64,000 bases of DNA from JAXLWB01 sp046328715 (GCA_046328715.1 JAXLWB010000014.1:62001-126000); one strand, 5' to 3'; shown: positions 41,952 to 50,272, numbered from the stretch's first letter. Notes: generated by a model not told the origin, from the sequence alone. Translations and numbers: made by a program.

Positions 41952-42806
41952 TTACCCCAAATTTTTTCCTGTCACTCGCACAAAAATATCTTCGAGCGAA
42001 GCTTCCTGCGTGTGGAGCGTCTGAATCTCGTTGCTGCCCAGGATATGCAGAAAATCTTGGTTGTGTCCCAGGTTCGGTAGTGGGAAGATCGCCTGTTGGC
42101 GAGCACCGTTGAGGCCAAATTCGACGCGGACGGTGGCGTTACCGTAACGCAATTTGAGCGCGCGTGGACTATCGATCAAGCGAATTTCACCATTAATGAT
42201 AAAGGCGACTCGATCGCAGAGTTCTTCGGCCACGCTCATGTTGTGTGTCGTCAGAAAGACAGTTGCCCCCTCATCTCGCATTCGGCGGATCAATTCCTTG
42301 ATGGTTCGCGCGTTGACCGGGTCCAGGCCCGAAGTCGGCTCGTCCAGAAAGAGCAATTCGGGACGATGAAGCATCGCCCGCGCCACGCTCAGCCGATTTT
42401 GCATCCCCTTTGAAAAGTGTTCGACCCGCTGTTGGGCTGCATCGCCCAAACCGACCGATTCCAAGACGGTTTGCGCAGCGATTGTCTCTCGCTGGTAGAG
42501 TGCTCGAAAGTAGTTCAGATTCTCCAGCGCAGTTAGCTTGCGAAAATGGGTCGGCAATTCAAAGGCGACGCCAATGTGCTCGTAATAATCCGCGCCCCAA
42601 CGCTGTAGATTCTTGCCGAATACAGTCACCTCACCCTGATAGACAGTGAGCAGCTTGGTGAGAATATTTTGCGTGGTCGATTTGCCAGCCCCACTTGGCC
42701 CCAGAAAGCCAAAGATCTCACCCTTGGCAATCTCGAAATTGAGATCATGGATCGCTGGCAAAGGCGCAGAAGGATATTGGTAGCACAAACCGCAAACTGA
42801 AATCAT
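41952..42806 (-). CDS. ABC exporter ATPase (DrrA/CcmA-like)
   Basis: 284 residues. Walker A GPSGAGKST, Q-loop VAFELPTHF, signature FSKGMQNRLSVARAM, Walker B LLFLDEPTSGLDP, H-loop LTTHNM. The C-terminal extension (about 225-284) is typical of drug-exporter ATPases such as DrrA. It drives the two permeases just downstream. It begins 24 bases after the glycosyltransferase gene, so oxidation, glycosylation and export are linked in one transcript. Confidence 0.92.
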   Translation of the reverse strand: MISVCGLCYQYPSAPLPAIHDLNFEIAKGEIFGFLGPSGAGKSTTQNILTKLLTVYQGEVTVFGKNLQRWGADYYEHIGVAFELPTHFRKLTALENLNYFRALYQRETIAAQTVLESVGLGDAAQQRVEHFSKGMQNRLSVARAMLHRPELLFLDEPTSGLDPVNARTIKELIRRMRDEGATVFLTTHNMSVAEELCDRVAFIINGEIRLIDSPRALKLRYGNATVRVEFGLNGARQQAIFPLPNLGHNQDFLHILGSNEIQTLHTQEASLEDIFVRVTGKNLG

Positions 42807-42830
42807 GGATAAGTCCTTGATACCTGTATG

Positions 42831-44087
42831 CTAGAGCTTTTCAATCGCCGCAACTGCGTTTGCGACCCCATTTTCGGCCTGGATTTTTGACCCCAACTCG
42901 GCAGCGCGCTGGCGCATCGTTTGATCGGTCAGGGCACGATCAATCGCTTGGGCTAGTTTTTCTGCTGTCAACTGTTTGCGCGGGATGGGTTGCGGTCCCA
43001 CTCCCAAATCTGCGATCCGTTTGCCCCAAAAAGGCTGATCGCCAAAGAAGGGAATGATGATCGATGGAACTCCTGCGCCTAAACCCGCCGCCGTTGTGCC
43101 CGCTCCGCCATGATGCACTACCGCAGCTACTTGGGAAAAAAGCCACGAATGGGGGACCGAATCCACCATCAAGACATGGCTCGGTAAATTTTCCTTACGT
43201 AGCCCACCCCAGCCAGCTAGCAGGATGGCGCGTTGCTGATGTTTTTGAAGAGCCTGTAAAACCAAGTCGACAGTCTCTTCTGGGTTGCGATTGCCCATGC
43301 TGCCAAAGCCGATATAGACAGGCGGTGGGCCAGCTTGCAAAAATTGGGTCAACGCGGCGGGCGGCGTCCATTCCTCGCTTGCATCTAAGAACCAGTAGCC
43401 CGTGACATGGATATGACTTGCCCAATCTGCGGGTTTAGCAATCACGGAAGGGCTGAAGCCATAGAGGATCGGCGCATTCCGCAACTGCTCACTGTGATAA
43501 GGCCCCCAAAAAGGCGCAGGCGGCAAACCAAGTAGCTCTTTGCGCATTTTTTTGTCTGCCGAGCGAAAGCCCTGCCACAACATCTGCTGCGTGACATGAT
43601 GAGAGATGCGATTCAGTGAATTGCCTAGCCACGCAGGAAAGCCAGGAAAGAGCGCACCGGGGAAGGCACTGGTCGGGCTAAAGGGCACCACATAGGCTTG
43701 CACCAGTGGAATCTTCATCTTTTCGGCCAAGGCGAAGGCAATGTTGAGACCACCCATGCCCGCAATCAGTAGTTCCGCCCCTTGACAGGCTGCCCAACTG
43801 TCTTTCATCCATTGAATGGCGGCGCGTTCGGCTTCCTTGGCGGTGCGCATGGTGATCGTGATGAAGTTCCCTTTTTCGAGCAGTTTGCGCATCTCTTCAC
43901 TTTCGGCAATCTCCTGTACATTGCCGATGACGGGCGAAAAATCGAGATGGTAGGAAGTGACCAACGCTTCGTAATTTTGATGGGTGACCATGCGCACCGT
44001 GTGACCGGCAGCCTTTAAGCCCTGGGCCAGTGCAATATAAGGTTGAACGTCGCCTCGTGTACCAAAGGCAAGAATTGCAATTTTCAT
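42831..44087 (-). CDS. GT1-family glycosyltransferase (UGT / sterol-glucosyltransferase-like)
   Basis: 418 residues in two Rossmann domains. The N-terminal domain starts MKIAILAFGTRGDVQPYIAL, the signature of UDP-glucose:sterol and antibiotic glycosyltransferases. The C-terminal donor site has YIGFGSMGNRNPEE and VHHGGAGTTAAGLGAGVPSI followed by FFGDQPFWG. The family transfers sugar to small lipophilic acceptors such as sterols, macrolides and terpenoids. It sits between a P450 and an ABC exporter, suggesting modification of one such molecule. The acceptor cannot be told from sequence. Confidence 0.9.
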   Translation of the reverse strand: MKIAILAFGTRGDVQPYIALAQGLKAAGHTVRMVTHQNYEALVTSYHLDFSPVIGNVQEIAESEEMRKLLEKGNFITITMRTAKEAERAAIQWMKDSWAACQGAELLIAGMGGLNIAFALAEKMKIPLVQAYVVPFSPTSAFPGALFPGFPAWLGNSLNRISHHVTQQMLWQGFRSADKKMRKELLGLPPAPFWGPYHSEQLRNAPILYGFSPSVIAKPADWASHIHVTGYWFLDASEEWTPPAALTQFLQAGPPPVYIGFGSMGNRNPEETVDLVLQALQKHQQRAILLAGWGGLRKENLPSHVLMVDSVPHSWLFSQVAAVVHHGGAGTTAAGLGAGVPSIIIPFFGDQPFWGKRIADLGVGPQPIPRKQLTAEKLAQAIDRALTDQTMRQRAAELGSKIQAENGVANAVAAIEKL

Positions 44088-44137
44088 AATACGACTCACT
44101 CTTTTTATGATTCTCCAGCGCAACGATTTGCCACTGT

Positions 44138-45379
44138 CTAAAATGTAACCGGCAGCGATTCTAGCCCCCGCAACATGGGTGTAGATCGCCAGCGTAGCTT
44201 TTCGGCGGGAACGGCGAGTTGCAGATTGGGTAGCCGCTGCAACAAAGCGTTCAGTGCAATTGAACCTTCCAGCCGGGCCAACGGTGCACCCACACAGTAG
44301 TGAATGCCATGTCCAAAACCGAGATGGCGGTTCTTCTGACGGCGAATATCAAAGCTATCTGGTTGCTCGAAACAGTGCTTATCCCGATTGGCCGATGCCA
44401 ACACTGCCAACGTTAAGCCGCCACTCGGAATCGTCACCCCAGCCAGCGTGACCTCTTGGCTGGCGTAGCGTTCCGTAGCTTCAGAGACTGGGTCTGTAAA
44501 GCGTACGATTTCTTCGATGGCACTGCGCATCAAAGCGGGTTCAGCACGCAACAGTGTCATTTGCTCTGGATTTTGCAGCAGAGCAAGGGTGCCTGAAGCA
44601 ATCAAATTGACTGTCGTTTCATAACCAGCGATCAACAAGATCATCGCCATCCCTAGCAACTCATCTTCATCGAGTCGCTCTCCGGCTTCTTCCGCCTGTA
44701 CCAAAGCGGACAATAGATCATCGCCGGGATGGGCGCGGCGCTCTACGATCAATTGGCGCAGAAAACGGATGGCTCGCCAGAAGGTAGGAATCGCTAGTAA
44801 GGTTAACAGATCGGATGGCGGCTGGAGCATCGCCTTGACCCAGCGGTGAAAACGCAAACGATCCCCTTCTACTACGCCCATTAGCTCCGAGATCACGGTC
44901 AATGGCACCTGCAACGCAAAGTCGTTGACTAAATCCATGGAAGTGCGCGTCGTTGCCCGATCCAACAGCGTGCCAACGATCTGCTGGATGTTTGCACTCA
45001 TTTCCTCAACACGGGCGGGTGTGAAGGCTTTATGAACCAGCGCTCGCAGACGGGCATGGTTTGGATCATCCTGGTCGAGCATATTGGTTGTCAAAGGCTT
45101 GAGAAAGCCTGGCACCCACTGTGCTGACTTGCGCTGACTTGGCTGCTTGATGTTTGCCTGATTTTTGACAAAGCGTTCATCTTTGAGTACCGCAACCACG
45201 TCATCGTAACGGGTGACCAGCCAGACGTCCGTCCGCCCCATCCTGGCTTTGTATACGGGATGTTCCTCCCGCAACCAGGCATAGAACGGAAAAGGATTGG
45301 CACGGAATTCCCTGCGTGCGATATTGATCGGTTGGCGCTGTGTGGCCCAAAGCTCATTTGTGGTCATCACTGCATTCAT
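44138..45379 (-). CDS. Cytochrome P450
   Basis: 413 residues, soluble bacterial type. The I-helix motif is AGYETT, the K-helix ExxR lies in AIEEIVRFTDP, and the haem-binding loop is FGHGIHYCVGAPLARLE with Cys362 as the thiolate ligand. It hydroxylates or otherwise oxidises a hydrophobic substrate, using a ferredoxin (a [2Fe-2S] type lies at 5830, distant). It is the first enzyme gene after the TetR regulator at 45455 and 50 bases before the glycosyltransferase. Confidence 0.95.
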   Translation of the reverse strand: MNAVMTTNELWATQRQPINIARREFRANPFPFYAWLREEHPVYKARMGRTDVWLVTRYDDVVAVLKDERFVKNQANIKQPSQRKSAQWVPGFLKPLTTNMLDQDDPNHARLRALVHKAFTPARVEEMSANIQQIVGTLLDRATTRTSMDLVNDFALQVPLTVISELMGVVEGDRLRFHRWVKAMLQPPSDLLTLLAIPTFWRAIRFLRQLIVERRAHPGDDLLSALVQAEEAGERLDEDELLGMAMILLIAGYETTVNLIASGTLALLQNPEQMTLLRAEPALMRSAIEEIVRFTDPVSEATERYASQEVTLAGVTIPSGGLTLAVLASANRDKHCFEQPDSFDIRRQKNRHLGFGHGIHYCVGAPLARLEGSIALNALLQRLPNLQLAVPAEKLRWRSTPMLRGLESLPVTF

Positions 45380-45454
45380 GGATTGCCTCCTCTTGCTTTG
45401 CTAAAAACGTAATCGGTACTATATGGCTCCAGTTACGTTAATTCCACCTGAACA

Positions 45455-46069
45455 TTACCGAGGTTGTAAACCTTTAAACAGAATTTCAAAGAGAACCTCT
45501 GGTAACTCCTCCCATTGTTCTTCAACGTTCATATAGCCAAGCATGCGCAAAAGCAACACTCCCAGCACGCTGCCTGTGATGACATTGATCGTCATTGCAG
45601 GCTCGATCGGGCGGATCGTTCGATTGGCAATCAGCGCTTCAAAATAGGGCTTAGCGACTGTCATCGTTGGCTCGATCACCTTTTCCAGATATTCTTTGCG
45701 TAACGTTTCATTGCCCAACACTTCCTGCAAAATTGCCTGGAAGGTTGCCATTTGGTTGCCCATAAACTCCATGCGCTGCCGGAAATAAGCAACAGAGAAG
45801 TCCTCGGCTGGCTGGGTAGCGGCTTGAGCGAAATCCTCAGCCCGTTGGTCGCTTTGGTTGATCCGGTGCATTAGACCCAACATTAGATCTTCTTTGTTTT
45901 TGAAGTAGATATAGATAGTGCCATCGGCGACGCCTGCGACACGCGCAATCTCTTTGATGGTAGCGCGCGCAAAGCCCTTTTCGGCAAAGACCTTTGTCGC
46001 TGCATCAAGAATTTGATTGCGCCGTGCTTCGACCAATTGCGCTTGGATTGGGTCGGATTGTTCTGCCAT
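45455..46069 (-). CDS. TetR-family regulator of the P450/glycosyltransferase/exporter operon
   Basis: 204 residues. The helix-turn-helix (about 17-60) reads ILDAATKVFAEKGFARATIK followed by EIARVAGVADGTIYIYFKNK, close in style to Bacillus FadR. The C-terminal ligand domain is helical. Two palindromes sit just upstream (46080-46117), and one has the half-sites of the Bacillus FadR box, so it probably represses its own operon and responds to a lipophilic or acyl-CoA-like ligand. The P450 gene begins 75 bases downstream. Confidence 0.9.
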   Translation of the reverse strand: MAEQSDPIQAQLVEARRNQILDAATKVFAEKGFARATIKEIARVAGVADGTIYIYFKNKEDLMLGLMHRINQSDQRAEDFAQAATQPAEDFSVAYFRQRMEFMGNQMATFQAILQEVLGNETLRKEYLEKVIEPTMTVAKPYFEALIANRTIRPIEPAMTINVITGSVLGVLLLRMLGYMNVEEQWEELPEVLFEILFKGLQPR

Positions 46070-46079
46070 AGCTCCTCAG

Positions 46080-46117
46080 TGAACGCCCGTTCAGTATTGT
46101 GAATGAATGTTCATTCA
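46080..46117. promoter_or_regulatory. Two palindromic TetR operators
   Basis: TGAACG-CC-CGTTCA (46080-46093) and TGAATGAA-TG-TTCATTCA (46100-46117) are perfect palindromes 6 bases apart, 11 bases upstream of the tetR start. The second closely resembles the Bacillus subtilis FadR box (TGAATGA-N4-TCATTCA). Confidence 0.8.
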
Positions 46118-46137
46118 TAATAGCATTGGAGCTATAG

Positions 46138-46304
46138 GTTGTCAAGCGTGCTGCCAACGGGGATGTATATCTAGTTGGGGCGGGTTTTTCAGAGTCATGA
46201 GCGTGAGCTCATGGCTCTGAAATTACCCAAGACCCTATATACACCCGCCAACGGATTTGGGGAGCGGATTATCTCAATAAAATCCGTTGGCAGCGCTTGA
46301 CAAC
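46138..46304. repeat. 167-base nested hairpin element
   Basis: The outer arms GTTGTCAAGCG(T)GCTGCC (from 46138) and GGCAGCGCTTGACAAC (to 46304) match with one bulge and continue into CCAACGG / CCGTTGG. An inner hairpin pairs TTTCAGAGTCATGAGC with GAGCTCATGGCTCTGAAA (about 46187-46232). A third CCAACGGATTT (46249-46259) can compete for the 3' arm (AAATCCGTTGG, 46280-46290). No gene is present. It may be a MITE or a structured RNA; its right end supplies the -35 box of csoR. Confidence 0.65.
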
Positions 46305-46324
46305 TAAAAAAAGTATGATACAAT
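46297..46324 (+). promoter_or_regulatory. csoR-copA promoter
   Basis: TTGACA (46297-46302), 16-base spacer, TACAAT (46319-46324). The expected start, near 46331, falls in the GC palindrome that follows. Confidence 0.82.
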
Positions 46325-46328
46325 AAAT

Positions 46329-46359
46329 CTAACCCCTCCCCCTTGGGGGGAGGGGTTAG
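46329..46359. promoter_or_regulatory. Putative CsoR operator
   Basis: CTAACCCCTCCCCC (46329-46342), TT, GGGGGGAGGGGTTAG (46345-46359): a 14-bp perfect palindrome of C and G tracts at the transcription start. CsoR operators in other bacteria are palindromes with central C/G tracts flanked by TA, so autoregulation by copper-free CsoR fits. Confidence 0.68.
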
Positions 46360-46369
46360 GAGGGGAGCG

Positions 46370-46651
46370 ATGCTCGACGATACCAAAAAGCGGGATCTTA
46401 CCAATCGATTGCGCAGCGCGGAGGGACATATCCGTGCTGTTCAGCGCATGGTCGATGAGGATGCTTACTGCATGGACATTCTCAAGCAGATCAAGGCTGT
46501 GCAGAAGGCACTAGAACAGGTCAGTGTACTGACGCTGGAAAATCACCTCAATACCTGTGTTGCTACTGCCATCCGCAGCGATGATGAACAGGAGCAACAT
46601 CGCGTGGTGAATGAAATTATGGATGTATTTCGTGCGACTGGAAAGATGTAA
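46370..46651 (+). CDS. csoR: Copper-sensing repressor CsoR
   Basis: 93 residues, all-helical DUF156 family. The Cu(I) ligands Cys34 (DAYCMDIL), His59 and Cys63 (LENHLNTC) are all present, so it should sense copper rather than nickel or formaldehyde. It releases DNA when Cu(I) binds. AGGAGG at 46358-46363 supports ATG 46370. It is the first gene of a copper operon with copZ, a cupredoxin and copA. Confidence 0.95.
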   Translation: MLDDTKKRDLTNRLRSAEGHIRAVQRMVDEDAYCMDILKQIKAVQKALEQVSVLTLENHLNTCVATAIRSDDEQEQHRVVNEIMDVFRATGKM

Positions 46652-46704
46652 GAGTTAGGAGGGTAAAGGGGTGAAAAGAGTCACCCCTTTACCCTCCTAA
46701 CTCT
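46651..46704. repeat. Perfect 24-bp inverted repeat after csoR
   Basis: The arm at 46651-46674 (AGAGTTAGGAGGGTAAAGGG, then GTGA) and its exact reverse complement at 46681-46704 enclose a 6-base loop. The arms are built of heptads GTTAGGA, GGGTAAA, GGGGTGA. No T-run follows, so it is more an RNA-processing or attenuating hairpin within the operon than a full stop. Confidence 0.85.
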
Positions 46705-46747
46705 GACTCGTCATATATTTTTGATACAAACGAAAGGAATATCTACC

Positions 46748-46972
46748 ATGACAACCAAAACCTATCTCGTCCCCAACATTTCGTGTGGACATTGCACTGC
46801 TACGATTGAACGTGAGTTGAAATTTGTGGAGGGACTTGAATCGGTCAAGGCCGAAATCGACAGCAAAAAGGTCACCGTCGAAGTGGCTGATGCCGGGGTG
46901 CTCAAGGATGTTGAAGCAACACTTGATGAGATTGGCTATCCCCCTGCGCCTTCGGTCGCATTGGAAATTTAA
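46748..46972 (+). CDS. copZ: Copper chaperone CopZ
   Basis: 74 residues, a single HMA (heavy-metal-associated) domain. The Cu(I)-binding motif is C-G-H-C (ISCGHCTATIERELK), a small variation on the common MxCxxC, lacking the Met. It delivers Cu(I) to CopA. ATG 46748 is chosen over 46721 from alignment with the family. It ends two bases before the cupredoxin gene. Confidence 0.93.
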   Translation: MTTKTYLVPNISCGHCTATIERELKFVEGLESVKAEIDSKKVTVEVADAGVLKDVEATLDEIGYPPAPSVALEI

Positions 46973-46974
46973 CC

Positions 46975-47418
46975 ATGCGTCAAATCAGGCGAGGGCTTCT
47001 CTTGCTGCTGCTCCTTTTAAGCGGCATATTGATTGCCTGTGGCAGTTCCGAAGAGGCAGTTGCAGTCAGACATATTGCGGTTGAGGCCAAAGAATTTACA
47101 TTCTCACCTGCTGATCTTAGGGTCAAAGTCGGAGAGAAAGTTGAAATCGAATTCAAAAATTTCGGCGCAGTCGAGCATGATTTCAATATTGAAGCCTTGC
47201 CCGTCAGCGGTGAAGTAACAGCCCATGGTGATCAGCATACCCTTGCCACCGCCCACGACCATGAGGCGACAGGAACTGCGGTTCACGTTCTGGCCAAGGC
47301 GGGCAACATGGGCCACCTGATCTTTACCCCCAGCCAGGCTGGTGAGTATCTCATCACCTGCACCGTTGCCGGTCATAAAGAAGCGGGGATGGTGGGGAAG
47401 CTGATTGTTACGCCATAA
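46975..47418 (+). CDS. Cupredoxin lipoprotein
   Basis: 147 residues. The signal peptide ends in lipobox LIAC (Cys22), so it is membrane anchored outside the cell. The cupredoxin fold follows, with ligands His68 (VEHDFNI), Cys129, His134 and Met139 (CTVAGHKEAGM), a type 1 copper set. An insert rich in His (residues 83-104, AHGDQHTLATAHDHE) may bind extra copper. The gene starts two bases after copZ. It probably buffers or carries copper outside the membrane. Confidence 0.9.
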   Translation: MRQIRRGLLLLLLLLSGILIACGSSEEAVAVRHIAVEAKEFTFSPADLRVKVGEKVEIEFKNFGAVEHDFNIEALPVSGEVTAHGDQHTLATAHDHEATGTAVHVLAKAGNMGHLIFTPSQAGEYLITCTVAGHKEAGMVGKLIVTP

Positions 47419-47433
47419 ATGCCCAAATAATGT

Positions 47434-47482
47434 AATTGGGAATTGGCAATTATGTAATTCCTAATTCCCAATTCCCAATTAC
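47434..47482. repeat. Heptad-periodic inverted repeat before copA
   Basis: Heptads AATTGGG, AATTGGC, AATTATG, TAATTCC, TAATTCC, CAATTCC, CAATTAC. The first three face the rest as an inverted repeat. It ends at the copA ribosome-binding site (AGGAG, 47483-47487), so folding could limit copA translation. Confidence 0.75.
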
Positions 47483-47493
47483 AGGAGCAAACT

Positions 47494-50088
47494 ATGTCCG
47501 TCCAAACGATGGATCATTCCAATACAGATAAAAACAAACTAAAAGAACTCATCATTCCTGTTACGGGAATGCATTGTGCCAATTGTGCCAATACAGTGGC
47601 GCGCAACCTCAAGCGGCTGTCGGGTGTGAGTGACGCCTCAGTCAGTTATGCCAGCGAGCGGGCAACAGTGAGCTATGACCCGACGCAGGTGCAACCGACC
47701 CAAATGTTGGATAAACTGGTGGAGGTTGGTTATGGCGCAGCGGTGGCGGAGGTTGACCTGCCGATCAGTGGGATGACCTGTAACAATTGTGCTGCGACAA
47801 TTACCCGTACCTTGAATCGTCTCGACGGCGTGATCGAAGCCAATGCCAGCTATGCCAGCGAACGGGCACATGTTCGCTATCTGCCCTCAATGGTCGAGTT
47901 GCCCGATCTCAAACGTGCCATTCGCGATGCTGGCTACAAAGTGATCGAGGTCGAAGGCGGCAGCGAGGAGGCGCAGGTCGATGCTGAACAAGCGGCACGC
48001 AACGCCGAGATCGCTGACAAGCGGCGCAAACTAACGATTGGAGCCATCCTGAGCGCGATCATTATGGCGTTGAGCATGGGGGAAATGATCGGCGGGTCGA
48101 TTGGGCAGGCACTGGATTTCCCCGGTAGATTGTGGTTGGTGGCGGCATTGACCACGCCTGTGCAATTCTGGATCGGCAAAGATTTCTTTGTCAGTGCCTG
48201 GAAAGCGCTCAAGAATCGCACTTCAAACATGGATACCCTCGTTGCGCTCGGTTCGAGTGTAGCATTTTTCTATAGCCTGGCCTTGCTGTTGATTGATCTC
48301 TTTTTCCCGTCGCCTCATGCAGCGCACGGGATGAAGCCACATGTTTACTTTGAATCGGCGGCCACGATCATCACGTTGATCATTTTGGGCAAATATCTCG
48401 AAGCACGTGCCAAGGGACAGACAGGTGAGGCGATTCGTAAGTTGATCGGTCTGCGCGCCAAGACTGCACGCATTTTGCGCGGCAACGGCAAACGTGCCGA
48501 GGAAATCGAAGTGCCAATTGAGGATGTGCTGGTTGGAGACACCGTGATTGTCCGCCCTGGCGAGAAGATCCCGGTCGATGGTCTGCTGCTCGAAGGGCAA
48601 AGCGCAGTAGATGAATCAATGATCACCGGTGAATCGTTGCCTGTGGACAAGGTTGCAGGCGATAAGGTGACCGGTGGCACCATCAACAAGACCGGTAGCT
48701 TCCGCTTCAAAGCAACGGCAGTTGGCAAACAGACGGCGCTGGCACAGATCGTCAAGATGGTGCAGGATGCCCAAGCCAGCCGCGCCCCGATCCAGGCACT
48801 GGCCGACCGCATTGCAGCCGTCTTCGTGCCGTCAGTGATTGCACTTGCACTGACTGTAGGGTTGGTCTGGTATTTCTGGGGCGCACCAGCGTACTTTCCT
48901 GATCAGAGTCGCATTGGCACCAGTCTGATCTTTATGGCGACCGTGCTGCTGATCAGTTGTCCTTGCGCACTTGGTCTAGCTACTCCTACAGCGATCATGG
49001 CCGGTACCGGACTTGGCGCTGAGCACGGCATCTTGATCAAGAATGCCGAAGCGCTACAAAAAGCAGGTAATATCACCACTGTAGTGCTCGACAAAACCGG
49101 CACGATTACCCGGGGCAAACCGCAGGTGACGGATATTTGGGAATTTGGCTCGTCGAATGAACAATCCGCAATCCTTCTGTTGGCGGCTAGCGCCGAGAAG
49201 AACAGCGAACATCCGCTCGCCCAGGCTATCGTTGAGAAGGCAAAGGCAGATGGCATGACGTTGATCGAGCCTAGTTTCTTCGATTCGATCACAGGCAAAG
49301 GGGTCGCGGCGATCGTCGATGGTCACGAAGTGTTGGTGGGAACAGCCACACTGATGTGCGAACGTGGTGTCAACCTGGAGGCGAGTCAAGCGGAACAGGA
49401 GCGATTGCAGGGCGAAGGCAAAACTGCCATGATCGTCGCTATCGATGGCACTGTTGTTGGCATCATTGCCGTCGCTGATACCGTCAAATCGACCAGCGCT
49501 GAAGCAATTCGCCGCCTGCACCAACAAGGCTTACGCGTCGTCATGCTCACTGGCGATAACCAACGCACTGCTCAAGCCATCGGCAAACAAGTCGGTCTAC
49601 AAGAAAATGAGATTGTCGCTGAAGTGCTGCCCAGTGAGAAGGCAAGTCGGGTACAAAAGGAGCAGGGCATAGAGGCGAATCCGCAATCCGCAATTCGCAA
49701 TCCGCAATCCCCACTGGTCGCCATGGTCGGTGATGGCATCAACGACGCACCAGCTTTGGCCCAAGCCGACGTCGGGATGGCGATTGGCACAGGTACGGAC
49801 GTTGCGATTGAGGCGGCGGATGTCACCTTGATGCGTGGCGATCTGCGCAGTGTGTCGCAAGCAATTCGGCTGAGCAAACGCACGTTGCGGGCGATCAAGC
49901 AAAATCTTTTCTGGGCCTTTGCCTACAACGTAGCTGCGATTCCGTTGGCGGCGGGTGTGCTAGTACCCTTCTTTGGTCACAGCGCCCAACTCAACCCGAT
50001 GATCGCGGCGGGAGCAATGGCGTTTTCCTCCGTCTTTGTGGTTTCCAATAGTCTCCGGTTGCGGAACCTGCGTCTCGAACGACAATGA
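47494..50088 (+). CDS. copA: Cu(I)-exporting P1B-type ATPase CopA
   Basis: 864 residues. Two HMA domains (MHCANC about 26-31; MTCNNC about 90-95), eight membrane helices, the transport motif CPC at 489-491, phosphorylation Asp533 (DKTGTIT), HP motif (SEHPLAQAI) and hinge GDGIND at 746-751. It pumps Cu(I) out of the cytoplasm. Residues 727-740 (EANPQSAIRNPQSP) are foreign to the family. They come from a 7-base DNA repeat (49678-49711) inserted in frame, at the loop between the P-domain helix and the VAMVGDGIND strand. Confidence 0.96.
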   Translation: MSVQTMDHSNTDKNKLKELIIPVTGMHCANCANTVARNLKRLSGVSDASVSYASERATVSYDPTQVQPTQMLDKLVEVGYGAAVAEVDLPISGMTCNNCAATITRTLNRLDGVIEANASYASERAHVRYLPSMVELPDLKRAIRDAGYKVIEVEGGSEEAQVDAEQAARNAEIADKRRKLTIGAILSAIIMALSMGEMIGGSIGQALDFPGRLWLVAALTTPVQFWIGKDFFVSAWKALKNRTSNMDTLVALGSSVAFFYSLALLLIDLFFPSPHAAHGMKPHVYFESAATIITLIILGKYLEARAKGQTGEAIRKLIGLRAKTARILRGNGKRAEEIEVPIEDVLVGDTVIVRPGEKIPVDGLLLEGQSAVDESMITGESLPVDKVAGDKVTGGTINKTGSFRFKATAVGKQTALAQIVKMVQDAQASRAPIQALADRIAAVFVPSVIALALTVGLVWYFWGAPAYFPDQSRIGTSLIFMATVLLISCPCALGLATPTAIMAGTGLGAEHGILIKNAEALQKAGNITTVVLDKTGTITRGKPQVTDIWEFGSSNEQSAILLLAASAEKNSEHPLAQAIVEKAKADGMTLIEPSFFDSITGKGVAAIVDGHEVLVGTATLMCERGVNLEASQAEQERLQGEGKTAMIVAIDGTVVGIIAVADTVKSTSAEAIRRLHQQGLRVVMLTGDNQRTAQAIGKQVGLQENEIVAEVLPSEKASRVQKEQGIEANPQSAIRNPQSPLVAMVGDGINDAPALAQADVGMAIGTGTDVAIEAADVTLMRGDLRSVSQAIRLSKRTLRAIKQNLFWAFAYNVAAIPLAAGVLVPFFGHSAQLNPMIAAGAMAFSSVFVVSNSLRLRNLRLERQ
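49678..49711 (+). repeat. Heptad repeat inside copA
   Basis: CCGCAAT, CCGCAAT, TCGCAAT, CCGCAAT in tandem after AAT. Three heptads equal seven codons, so the protein shows the repeating unit NPQSAIR-NPQS. The frame is kept. Confidence 0.88.
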
Positions 50089-50195
50089 CAGAATGGAGCA
50101 AAACCTCTTGGGCAAAGCGATCCTTCATTCAGAATTGCCAGCCTGAATTGGTGGTCGATGTAATTCGTCAACTGATCCACCAGTTTCGCAAATAG
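50085..50195 (+). CDS. Possible 36-residue protein coupled to copA
   Basis: The ATG overlaps the copA stop (ATGA) and a TAG closes the frame at 50193-50195, followed by a terminator at 50213. The product (MTEWSKTSWAKRSFIQNCQP...IHQFRK) is basic and amphipathic, with one Cys. The overlap and the placement before the terminator favour translation. No family recognised; it could also be chance. Confidence 0.4.
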   Translation: MTEWSKTSWAKRSFIQNCQPELVVDVIRQLIHQFRK

Positions 50196-50212
50196 TACAT
50201 ATACTTCAAATG

Positions 50213-50257
50213 AAAAAGGCCCGACGCCGCTGAAGAACAAGGGCGCCGGGCCTTTTT
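50213..50257. terminator. Two-way terminator between copA and the 50273 gene
   Basis: AAAAAGGCCCGACGCC (50213-50228) pairs with GGCGCCGGGCCTTTTT (50242-50257), 15 of 16 matched, with T-runs in both directions. Confidence 0.9.
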
Positions 50258-50272
50258 GTTTCACTTGATGAC

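Noticed and set aside
46195..46404. 69-residue open frame across the nested hairpin and csoR promoter
   Set aside because: Runs antisense through promoter, operator and csoR start, so it is not a gene.
48345..48812. 155-residue open frame opposite copA
   Set aside because: Antisense shadow of a highly conserved P-type ATPase; composition is Arg/Ser/Pro-rich and has no start signal.
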